From Cupriavidus pauculus (lineage in GTDB: Bacteria > Pseudomonadota > Gammaproteobacteria > Burkholderiales > Burkholderiaceae): a stretch of 64,000 nt of DNA. A program made the position numbers and the translations under genes. Below, piece after piece: positions 56,743 to 64,000 of this stretch; position 1 is the first letter of the stretch; the number at the start of each line of letters is the position of its first letter. The stretch is from contig NZ_BPUO01000001.1 of NCBI RefSeq assembly GCF_022179805.1, positions 1 to 64,000 of the forward strand. The letters run 5' to 3'. The notes beneath the pieces were generated by a model. The model saw only the letters and a list, made by a program, of their open reading frames with translations, made no database searches and was not told the DNA's origin.

Positions 56743-57990
56743 CTATCTCGCGTGCTCCAGCATGGCTTGCAGCAGTACGTTGGCGCCGGCTTCGATGTGC
56801 TCGGGCAGCGCGTCTTCCAGTTCGTTGTGGCTGATGCCGTCCTTGCACGGCACGAAGATCATGCCCGTGGGCGCGCGCTGGGCCACGTAGACCGCGTCGT
56901 GCCCTGCCCCGCTCACCACGTCCATATGGGGCAGGCCCAGTGCAGCCGCCGCGCGCCGCACACTGTCCACGCAGGCCGCCGCGAATAGGCAGGGTTCGAA
57001 CTTGACCACCTGGCGCACCTGCACGGTCACGCCTGCCGCGTCAGCGATGCCCGCGAAGGACGCGCGCATGGCGGCGTCCATGCGGTCCAGCCCGTCCTGC
57101 GCCAGGTTACGGAAGTCCACCGAGAAATCGACCTGCCCCGGAATCACGTTGCGTGAGTTCGGCTTGATCTCGACAAAGCCCACCGTGCCACGGCCATGCG
57201 GCGCCTCGTCGCGCGCGATGCGGTTGACGGCTTCGATCATGCGCGCCGACGCAAGCAAGGCATCGTGCCGCAGCGCCAGCGGCGTAGGCCCGGCGTGGGC
57301 GTCCTGGCCGGTCACGGTCACGTCGTACCACTGCTGCCCCAGCGCGCCGCTGACCACGCCGATCGGCAGGCCGGCTGCTTCCAGTACGGGCCCCTGCTCG
57401 ATGTGCGCCTCGAAGTAGGCCGCGTACATGCCGCCCGGCACCTCGCCCGCCGGCTGCTCGCCACGGTAGCCGATGGCCGCCAGCGCATCACCCACGCGGA
57501 TGCCGTCGCGGTCTTGCTGCGCACGGGCGAACCCGGCATCGAACACGCCCGCGAACACGCCGGAGCCCATCATCACCGGGGTGAAGCGCGTGCCCTCCTC
57601 GTTGGTCCAGAACGCCACCTCCAGCGGCGCGCGCGTGACGATGCCCAGGTCATTGAGCGTGCGCATGACCTCCAGACCGGCCAGCACCCCGAAATTGCCG
57701 TCGAACTTGCCGCCCGACGGCTGCGTGTCGATATGGCTGCCGGTGGCCACCGCAGGCGCGGCTGGGTCACTGCCCGCGCGCCGCGCGAAGACGTTGCCGA
57801 TCTCGTCGGTGCGCACCTCCAGGCCGGCATCGCGACACCACTGCACCACCAGGTCGCGGCCCTTGCGGTCTTCCTCGGTCAGCGCGATACGGCACACGCC
57901 GCCCTTGGGCGTGGCGCCGATCGCGCCCAGGTCCATCAGCGATTGCCACAGGCGGGCGCCATTGATGCGGGGAGTGAATTGCGAATCCAT
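56743..57990 (-). CDS. M20-family amidohydrolase (allantoate/N-carbamoyl-amino-acid type)
   Basis: 415 residues from the ATG at 57990. Metal ligands are visible: His86 (GSHIDTQ), Asp97 (GKFDGNFG) and Glu131/132 (NEEGTRF); also HIEQGPVLE and GQDAHAGPTPL. These mark the hydantoinase/carbamoylase branch that splits N-carbamoyl or ureido groups using two metal ions. It lies divergent to the ABC importer with 155 bp between. Confidence 0.92.
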   Translation of the reverse strand: MDSQFTPRINGARLWQSLMDLGAIGATPKGGVCRIALTEEDRKGRDLVVQWCRDAGLEVRTDEIGNVFARRAGSDPAAPAVATGSHIDTQPSGGKFDGNFGVLAGLEVMRTLNDLGIVTRAPLEVAFWTNEEGTRFTPVMMGSGVFAGVFDAGFARAQQDRDGIRVGDALAAIGYRGEQPAGEVPGGMYAAYFEAHIEQGPVLEAAGLPIGVVSGALGQQWYDVTVTGQDAHAGPTPLALRHDALLASARMIEAVNRIARDEAPHGRGTVGFVEIKPNSRNVIPGQVDFSVDFRNLAQDGLDRMDAAMRASFAGIADAAGVTVQVRQVVKFEPCLFAAACVDSVRRAAAALGLPHMDVVSGAGHDAVYVAQRAPTGMIFVPCKDGISHNELEDALPEHIEAGANVLLQAMLEHAR

Positions 57991-58145
57991 GTCTATGTTG
58001 TCTGTGGTGAGTGAACATCGAGCAACGATCCAGCAAGAAGCAGACCACGACGCGAATGATCCATCGATGGTGCATGACCACTGGCACATCACTTGCTAGA
58101 CGGTACGCAGCCATCTCATTCCCCTCACCATCAGGAGCCCTGCCT

Positions 58146-59798
58146 GTGAACCACTCCAAGTCTCTCCGCGCGAAAGGTCTCGCCGTCGCACTGTCGCTGC
58201 TCGTCTTGCCAGGTGCGGCGATGGCCGACAAGGTGCTGCGCATCGGCATGACCGCCGCCGACATCCCGCGCACGCTGGGCCAGCCCGACCAGGGCTTCGA
58301 GGGCAACCGCTTCACCGGCATCCCGATGTACGACGCGCTGACCGCCTGGGACCTGTCCAAGAGCAACGGCCCGAGCCTGCTGGTTGCGGGCCTGGCCACC
58401 GAGTGGAAGGTCGACGACAAGGACAAGACCCAGTGGACGTTCAAGCTGCGTCCGGGCGTGAAGTTCCATGACGGCTCGCCGTTCAATGCCGATGCCGTGG
58501 TCTGGAACGTCAACAAGGTGCTGGACAAGACCGCCAAGCAGTTCGACCCGAGCCAGGTGGGCGTGACCGCGTCGCGCATGCCCACGCTGCGCAGCGCGAA
58601 GAAGATCGACGACCTGACCGTGGAGCTGATCACGGCCGAGCCCGATTCGTTCCTGCCCTACAACGTGTCGAACCTGTTCATGGCGTCGCCCACGCAATGG
58701 GAGAAAAAGCTCGCCGCCGTGCCGGCATCGGTGACCGATCCGGCCGAGCGCAGCAAGCAGGCGTGGGTGGCCTTTGCCGCCGACGCCTCGGGCACGGGCC
58801 CGTTCAAGATGACCCGCTTCGTGCCGCGCGAGCGCCTGGAACTGGCAAAGAACGCCAGCTACTGGGACAGCAAGCGCACGCCGAAGATCGACAAGGTGGT
58901 GATGGTGCCGATGCCCGAGGCCAACGCACGCACGGCGGCACTGCTGTCCGGCCAGGTCGACTGGATCGAGGCGCCCGCGCCCGATGCCATCGCGCAGATC
59001 AAGAGCCGTGGCTTCGAGGTCTACGCCAACACCCAGCCGCATATGTGGCCGTGGCAGTTGTCATTCGCGCCTAACTCGCCGTGGCTGGACAAGCGCGTGC
59101 GCCAGGCCGCCAACCTGTGCGTGAACCGCGCCGGCCTGAAGACGCTGCTGGGCGGCTACATGGCCGAGGCCAAGGGCATTGTCGAGGCGGGCAACCCGTG
59201 GTGGGGCAATCCCAAGTTCGACATCAAGTACGACCCGAACGCGGCCCGCAAGCTGATGAGCGAAGCCGGCTACTCGGCGGCCAAGCCGGTCAAGGTCAAG
59301 GTGCAGGTGTCGGCGTCGGGCTCGGGCCAGATGCAGCCGCTGCCGATGAACGAGTACGTGCAGCAGAACCTCAAGGAGTGCTTCTTCGACGTGGACTTTG
59401 ACGTCGTGGAATGGAACACGCTGTTCACGAACTGGCGCGTCGGCGCCAAGGACGCCAGCGCGCACGGCACCAACGCGATCAACGTCAGCTTTGCGGCGAT
59501 GGACCCGTTCTTCGCCATGGTCCGCTTTGTCAGCACCAAGACCCAGCCACCGGTTTCCAACAACTGGGGCTACTTCGGCAATGCCGAGTTCGACAAGCTG
59601 ATCGAGACGGCACGCACCTCGTTCGGCGAAAAGGACCGCGACGCCGCGCTGGCCAAGCTGCATGCGCGCATCGTCGAGGAATCGCCGTTCGTGCTGATCG
59701 CGCATGACGTGGGCCCGCGCGCCATCTCGAAGAAGGTCAAGGGCGTGGTGCAGCCGCAGAGCTGGTTTATCGACATTGCGACGATGTCGATGGATTGA
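58146..59798 (+). CDS. ABC transporter substrate-binding protein, peptide/nickel (SBP5) family
   Basis: 550 residues with a GTG start behind AGGAG. Signal peptide (GLAVALSLLVLPGAAMA), then LATEWKVDDKDKTQWTFKLR and RPGVKFHDGSPFNADAVVWN typical of SBP5. It binds the transported compound in the periplasm, here probably a peptide-like amide or ureide. Confidence 0.92.
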   Translation: MNHSKSLRAKGLAVALSLLVLPGAAMADKVLRIGMTAADIPRTLGQPDQGFEGNRFTGIPMYDALTAWDLSKSNGPSLLVAGLATEWKVDDKDKTQWTFKLRPGVKFHDGSPFNADAVVWNVNKVLDKTAKQFDPSQVGVTASRMPTLRSAKKIDDLTVELITAEPDSFLPYNVSNLFMASPTQWEKKLAAVPASVTDPAERSKQAWVAFAADASGTGPFKMTRFVPRERLELAKNASYWDSKRTPKIDKVVMVPMPEANARTAALLSGQVDWIEAPAPDAIAQIKSRGFEVYANTQPHMWPWQLSFAPNSPWLDKRVRQAANLCVNRAGLKTLLGGYMAEAKGIVEAGNPWWGNPKFDIKYDPNAARKLMSEAGYSAAKPVKVKVQVSASGSGQMQPLPMNEYVQQNLKECFFDVDFDVVEWNTLFTNWRVGAKDASAHGTNAINVSFAAMDPFFAMVRFVSTKTQPPVSNNWGYFGNAEFDKLIETARTSFGEKDRDAALAKLHARIVEESPFVLIAHDVGPRAISKKVKGVVQPQSWFIDIATMSMD

Positions 59799-59995
59799 GG
59801 TTGAAATTTTGCGTTGGTTTGGCTCCCCTCTCCCATGAATGGGAGAGGGGCGGGGGGTGAGGGCCAGCGCATCAAGCTGCGTTCCACGTGGTCTTTTATC
59901 GACGGCCTGCCCTCACCCCCAACCCCTCTCCCGCATGCGGGAGAGGGGAGCAAAAACAAAGAAGACTCCAAACACCCACAAGCCGGCAACAGACC
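59799..59995. other. Gap within the ABC operon, filled by a repeat
   Basis: 197 bp between binding protein and first permease, almost all taken by the REP-like repeat below. Hairpins here may lower downstream expression and leave more binding protein than permease. Confidence 0.5.
59822..59952. repeat. REP/REPIN-like element, copy 2
   Basis: Inverted arms GCTCCCCTCTCCC and GGGAGAGGGGAGCA with internal hairpins, same plan as copy 1 at 56572-56725 but with a different spacer. Confidence 0.78.
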
Positions 59996-60946
59996 ATGAC
60001 TTACCTGCTACGCCGCATCGTGTATGCGTTGCCGATCCTGCTTGGGGTCGCCCTGCTCTGCTTTTCCCTGGTCCATATCGCGCCCGGTGACCCGCTGGTA
60101 TCGGTGCTGCCGCCCGATGCCTCGGAAGACCTGCGGCGCCAACTGACCGCGCTGTATGGCTTCGACAAGCCGTTCCTGGAGCAATTTGCCCACTGGCTCG
60201 TGCGTGCGCTGCATGGCGACCTGGGCACGTCGATCGCGACCAACCGCCCCGTCATGAGCGAGGTGGGTAAGGCGGTCATCAACTCGATCCGGCTGGCCTC
60301 GGTGGCCACGCTGATCGGCTTCACGTTTGGCTGCCTGTTCGGCTTCGTGGCCGGCTATCTGCGCGATTCGGTGCCCGACCGCGTTGCCTCGTTCCTGTCG
60401 GTGCTGGGCGTCAGCATTCCGCACTACTGGCTTGGCATGGTGCTGGTCATCGCGTTTTCGGTGCTGCTGGGCTGGCTGCCGGCCACCGGTGCCGGCCCCG
60501 ACGGATCGGGTTCCTGGGCGTGGGATTGGGGACACATCCAGTACATGCTGCTGCCCGCGGTGACGATGTCGGTGATCCCGATGGGCATCGTGGCGCGCAC
60601 CATCCGCGCGCTCGTGGCCGAGATCCTGTCCAACGAATTCATCGTCGGCCTGCGCGCGCGGGGCCTGTCGGAGTTTGCCGTGTTCCGGCACGTGGTCAAG
60701 AACGTGGCGCCCACCGCGCTGTCGGTCATGGGGCTGCAGCTGGGCTACCTGCTGGGCGGATCGATCCTGATCGAAACCGTGTTCTCGTGGCCCGGCACCG
60801 GCTTCCTGCTCAACGCTGCCATCTTCCAGCGCGACTTTCCGCTGCTGCAGGGCACCATCCTGGTCCTGGCCGTGTTCTTCGTGCTGCTGAACCTGGTGGT
60901 GGATGCGCTGCAGACCGTGTTCGACCCCCGCATCCAACGCAACTGA
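59996..60946 (+). CDS. ABC transporter permease (DppB family)
   Basis: 316 residues. MTYLLRRIVYALPILLGVAL, PGDPLVSVLPPDAS and the EAA-type loop GLRARGLSEFAVFRHVVKN with VFSWPGTGFLLNAAIFQRD identify DppB. Six membrane segments. Confidence 0.95.
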   Translation: MTYLLRRIVYALPILLGVALLCFSLVHIAPGDPLVSVLPPDASEDLRRQLTALYGFDKPFLEQFAHWLVRALHGDLGTSIATNRPVMSEVGKAVINSIRLASVATLIGFTFGCLFGFVAGYLRDSVPDRVASFLSVLGVSIPHYWLGMVLVIAFSVLLGWLPATGAGPDGSGSWAWDWGHIQYMLLPAVTMSVIPMGIVARTIRALVAEILSNEFIVGLRARGLSEFAVFRHVVKNVAPTALSVMGLQLGYLLGGSILIETVFSWPGTGFLLNAAIFQRDFPLLQGTILVLAVFFVLLNLVVDALQTVFDPRIQRN

Positions 60947-60968
60947 ACGCCGCCATCAGGGAGCCCCC

Positions 60969-61856
60969 ATGGAAATGACGTTGAACAAGGCCGTCGCGCC
61001 GCTGCCCGTGGAACGCTCGCCGGGCTACTGGGCCACGGTCGGGCGCCGGCTGTTGCGCAACAAGCTGGCGATACTGGCCGCGCTGATCCTGCTGGCACTG
61101 ATCGTGATGGCGATCTTCGCGCCCGCGCTGACGCCGGCCGATCCCTATGCCTCATCGATCCTCAAGCGCCTGAAGCCGATCGGCTTCGAAGGCTACCTGC
61201 TGGGCACCGACGAACTGGGCCGCGACATGCTGTCGCGCCTGATGCTCGGCGCGCGGCTGTCGCTGTTCATGGGCATCACGCCCGTGCTGCTGGCCTTCGT
61301 GATCGGCAGCGCCGTCGGCATCGTGGCCGGCTACGCGGGCGGGTGGACCAACACGGTGATCATGCGCCTGACCGACATCCTGTACGCGTTTCCGTCGGTA
61401 CTGCTGGCCATCGCGCTGTCCGGCACGCTGGGCGCGGGGGTGGGCAATGCGCTGCTCTCGCTGACCATCGTCTTCGTGCCACAGATCGTGCGCGTGGCCG
61501 AGAGCGTGACCACGCAGGTGCGCAACCGCGAATTCGTCGATGCGGCCCGCGCGTCCGGCGCATCGTCGCTGACCATCGTGCGCGCGCATGTGCTCAACAA
61601 CGTGCTGGGTCCGATCTTCGTCTATGCCACGAGCCTGATCTCGGTGTCGATGATCCTGGCCTCGGGCCTGTCGTTTCTGGGCCTTGGCGTGAAGCCGCCG
61701 GAACCCGAATGGGGCCTGATGCTCAACACGCTGCGTACCGCCATCTACACGCAGCCGTGGGTAGCCGCCCTGCCCGGCGCGATGATCTTCCTGACCTCGA
61801 TCTCGTTCAACCTGCTGGCCGACGGCATCCGTTCGGCCATGGAAATCAAGGAGTGA
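60969..61856 (+). CDS. ABC transporter permease (DppC family)
   Basis: 295 residues. LLGTDELGRDMLSRLMLGAR, DAARASGASSLTIVRAHVLN and LSFLGLGVKPPEPEWGLML are diagnostic for DppC. It pairs with the DppB-type permease. Confidence 0.95.
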   Translation: MEMTLNKAVAPLPVERSPGYWATVGRRLLRNKLAILAALILLALIVMAIFAPALTPADPYASSILKRLKPIGFEGYLLGTDELGRDMLSRLMLGARLSLFMGITPVLLAFVIGSAVGIVAGYAGGWTNTVIMRLTDILYAFPSVLLAIALSGTLGAGVGNALLSLTIVFVPQIVRVAESVTTQVRNREFVDAARASGASSLTIVRAHVLNNVLGPIFVYATSLISVSMILASGLSFLGLGVKPPEPEWGLMLNTLRTAIYTQPWVAALPGAMIFLTSISFNLLADGIRSAMEIKE

Positions 61857-61858
61857 GC

Positions 61859-62941
61859 ATGGCCGAGACCCCGATGTCCCCGACATCCCCGGCGTCCGCC
61901 GATGTGGGCGGCCCCGCCCAGCCGCTTGTGATCGCGCGCGACCTGGTCAAGCATTTTCCGTTGAAGTCGCCAGTGCCGTTCCGGCCGGGCGGCGTGGTGC
62001 GTGCCGTCGACGGCGTCAGCTTCGACGTGCTCAAGGGCGAGACGCTGGGCGTGGTGGGCGAATCCGGCTGCGGCAAGTCCACCACGGCGCGGCTGCTGAT
62101 GCAGCTCACCGCGCACGACAGCGGCGAGCTGATTTTCGATGCGCAGGGCGTGGGCACGCCGCAACTGCCGATGAAGGCGTTCCGCAGCCAGGTGCAGATG
62201 GTGTTCCAGGACAGCTATTCGTCGCTGAACCCGCGCCTGACCATCGAGGAATCGATCGCTTTCACGCCGCGCGTGCACGGTGTGCCGTCGAATGAAGCCA
62301 CCGAGCGTGCGCGCTATCTGCTGGAACGCGTGGGCCTGGAGCCGAATCGCTTTGCCGGGCGCTATCCGCATGAGCTGTCGGGCGGGCAGCGCCAGCGCGT
62401 GAACATCGCGCGTGCGCTGGCGCTGCGCCCCCGGCTGGTGATCCTGGACGAAGCGGTGTCCGCGCTGGACAAGTCGGTCGAGGCGCAGGTGCTGAACCTG
62501 CTGCTGGACCTCAAGGCGGAATTCGACCTGACCTACGTCTTCATCAGCCACGACCTCAACGTGATTCGCTACCTGTGCGACCGCGTGATGGTCATGTACC
62601 TGGGCAAGGTCGTGGAAATTGGCGATACCGCGCAGGTCTACGCCAACCCGGCCCACCCGTACACGCGCGCGCTGCTGGCGTCGATGCCGTCGATGGACCC
62701 GGACCACCGCACGCTGGCTGCGCCGTTGGCCGGCGATCCGCCGAACCCGATCAATCCGCCATCGGGCTGCAGCTTCCACCCGCGCTGCGCACGCGCCGAA
62801 CCCGTGTGCGAACGCCGCGCACCGGCCTTGTCCGACGCGCTGGCCGGCCATCCGGTGTCCTGCCTGATGGCGATGCCCGACGGCGGACACTCGCTGCCGC
62901 TGCGCCGCATGACGCCGGGCTTGCACGCGGCCACGCCCTGA
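61859..62941 (+). CDS. ABC transporter ATP-binding protein (DppF family)
   Basis: 360 residues. Walker A GESGCGKST (about 67-75), signature ELSGGQRQR, Walker B VILDEAVSALD and the C-terminal oligopeptide motif with Cys cluster (CSFHPRCARAEPVC). It starts right after the DppC stop. Confidence 0.94.
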   Translation: MAETPMSPTSPASADVGGPAQPLVIARDLVKHFPLKSPVPFRPGGVVRAVDGVSFDVLKGETLGVVGESGCGKSTTARLLMQLTAHDSGELIFDAQGVGTPQLPMKAFRSQVQMVFQDSYSSLNPRLTIEESIAFTPRVHGVPSNEATERARYLLERVGLEPNRFAGRYPHELSGGQRQRVNIARALALRPRLVILDEAVSALDKSVEAQVLNLLLDLKAEFDLTYVFISHDLNVIRYLCDRVMVMYLGKVVEIGDTAQVYANPAHPYTRALLASMPSMDPDHRTLAAPLAGDPPNPINPPSGCSFHPRCARAEPVCERRAPALSDALAGHPVSCLMAMPDGGHSLPLRRMTPGLHAATP

Positions 62942-62958
62942 ATTCGCCAGAGATTTCG

Positions 62959-63993
62959 ATGTCCACAGACTCCACCACCCAGTCCCCTGCGACCCCAGCG
63001 TCCCCTACGCCCGCCGTGTCCGTACGCGACCTGCGGGTGACCTTCTCGGGCGGCGGCAAGACCATCCAGGCCGTCAACGGCGTGTCGCTCGACGTGGCAC
63101 CCGGCGAGGCCGTGGCGCTCATCGGCGAATCGGGTTCGGGCAAGAGCGTGACGCTGCGCGCGCTGATGCGCCTGCATCCGCCGCGCCGCACCACGATGAC
63201 CGGCGACATCCGCGTCGATGGCCAGCCAGTGCTGAAGCTGGACAAACGCGCGCTGGCCCGCATGCGCGGCGGCACGGTGGCCATGGTGTTCCAGGAACCG
63301 TTGCTGGCGCTGGACCCGGTCTACACCGTGGGCCAGCAGATCGTGGAATGCATCCGCACCCATCGCAAGGTGTCGAAGGCCGAGGCACAGGCGCTGGCGC
63401 TCAAGGCGCTGGAATCGGTGCGGATTCCCAGTCCGGAGCGCCGCCTGGCCGCCTATCCTCATGAGATGTCCGGCGGCATGCGCCAGCGGGCGATGATCGC
63501 GCTGGCGCTGTCGGCGCAGCCGAAGATCCTGCTGGCGGACGAACCGACCACGGCGCTGGACGCCACCGTGCAGATCCAGGTGCTGATCCTGCTGCGCGAA
63601 CTGCAACGCGAGCTGGGCCTGTCGATTGTCTTCGTGACGCACGACATTGGCGCCGCCGTGGAAATTGCCGACCGCGTGGCCGTGATGTATGGCGGGCGCA
63701 TCGTCGAGGAAGGCCCGATCCGCACGCTGATGCGCGAGGCGCGCCATCCATACACGGTAGCGCTGCTGCAGAGCCGCCAGCACGGCATGGAGCCCGGCCA
63801 GCGCCTGCAGACCATCGGCGGCGCGCCGCCGGACCTGGCCGCATTGCCGCCCGGCTGCTCGTTCGCGCCGCGCTGCCCGCACGTGCGCCCCGCCTGCCTG
63901 GCCGAAGTGCCGCCGGCGGTGACGCTGGGCGGCGGCCATCGCGTCAGTTGCGTGCTGGCGGCCGAACCGGCCTCCAGCGAATGCGCGGCCTGA
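62959..63993 (+). CDS. ABC transporter ATP-binding protein (DppD family)
   Basis: 344 residues. Walker A GESGSGKS (56-63), signature EMSGGMRQR, Walker B LLADEPTTALD and C-terminal CSFAPRCPHVRPAC. With the DppF protein it powers the importer. It ends 7 bp before the window edge, completing the five-gene operon. Confidence 0.94.
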   Translation: MSTDSTTQSPATPASPTPAVSVRDLRVTFSGGGKTIQAVNGVSLDVAPGEAVALIGESGSGKSVTLRALMRLHPPRRTTMTGDIRVDGQPVLKLDKRALARMRGGTVAMVFQEPLLALDPVYTVGQQIVECIRTHRKVSKAEAQALALKALESVRIPSPERRLAAYPHEMSGGMRQRAMIALALSAQPKILLADEPTTALDATVQIQVLILLRELQRELGLSIVFVTHDIGAAVEIADRVAVMYGGRIVEEGPIRTLMREARHPYTVALLQSRQHGMEPGQRLQTIGGAPPDLAALPPGCSFAPRCPHVRPACLAEVPPAVTLGGGHRVSCVLAAEPASSECAA

Positions 63994-64000
63994 CACCGCC

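Noticed and set aside
61745..63996. Long minus-strand frames opposite the ABC ATPase genes
   Set aside because: High-GC shadow frames with Arg/His-rich content; the plus-strand ATPases have all motifs.
1..64000. CRISPR array
   Set aside because: No series of equal direct repeats with unique spacers of equal length. The iteron and operator clusters are short, close-set protein-binding repeats.

Overview
This window is a high-GC chromosome segment from a beta-proteobacterium of the Burkholderiaceae. Cupriavidus or Ralstonia is most likely, judged from gene style: a Bug-type periplasmic binding protein, a two-partner-secretion exoprotein and an MFS/amidase/M20 catabolic block. A complete-looking temperate prophage of about 46 kb (5754-51806) sits in a tRNA-Leu(UAG) gene. 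A perfect 24-bp direct repeat of the tRNA 3' end marks both ends, and the intact tRNA lies at the right end next to the integrase.

Left chromosome (1-5753): the end of an IS30-family transposase that cuts off a filamentous-haemagglutinin-type gene, then an AraC regulator, a Bug/TctC binding protein, a NIPSNAP protein and a small hypothetical gene.

Prophage, left to right. At attL there is a perfect LexA box in front of a single unknown gene (5862-6283). Next come the lysis genes (Rz1/Rz, two holin-like proteins, GH104 endolysin; 6799-8399, minus). A lysogenic-conversion cassette follows (acyltransferase, HTH protein, lipoprotein; 8441-10923). The contractile tail is Mu-like (10925-22704, minus), with a clear programmed -1 frameshift in the tail chaperone. 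The head and packaging module is lambda-like (22706-30863, minus), with seven copies of an 8-bp motif in and before the small-terminase gene that look like cosB. The leftward early operon (32202-39883) carries many very small overlapping genes, a Q-like protein, a YbcO-like nuclease and a replication protein gene containing two clusters of phased iterons (probable ori). The immunity region (39884-41239) has a Cro/CI pair sharing nearly the same recognition helix. Five copies of one 18-bp operator are arranged as 3 + 2 around the repressor.

The rightward early operon (41644-50611) encodes small unknown proteins and a sliding-clamp (DnaN-like) protein. It also holds a full diversity-generating retroelement (DGR): two tandem variable proteins, an Avd helical-bundle protein, a template repeat (TR) and a DGR-type reverse transcriptase. 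The two 91-bp variable repeats differ from the TR at 13 and 14 positions, every one an adenine in the TR. This is the outstanding feature of the window. The operon ends with MazG-like and DUF1643 proteins and an excisionase. Integrase is encoded convergently.

Right chromosome (51807-64000): the tRNA, an MFS transporter, an amidase, a DUF2848 protein, a GntR/FCD regulator and an M20 amidohydrolase on the minus strand. Diverging from these is a five-gene peptide/nickel-type ABC importer. Together they look like uptake and hydrolysis of an amide, ureide or N-carbamoyl compound. Two long inverted repeats built from CCCTCTCCC units lie in intergenic gaps here.
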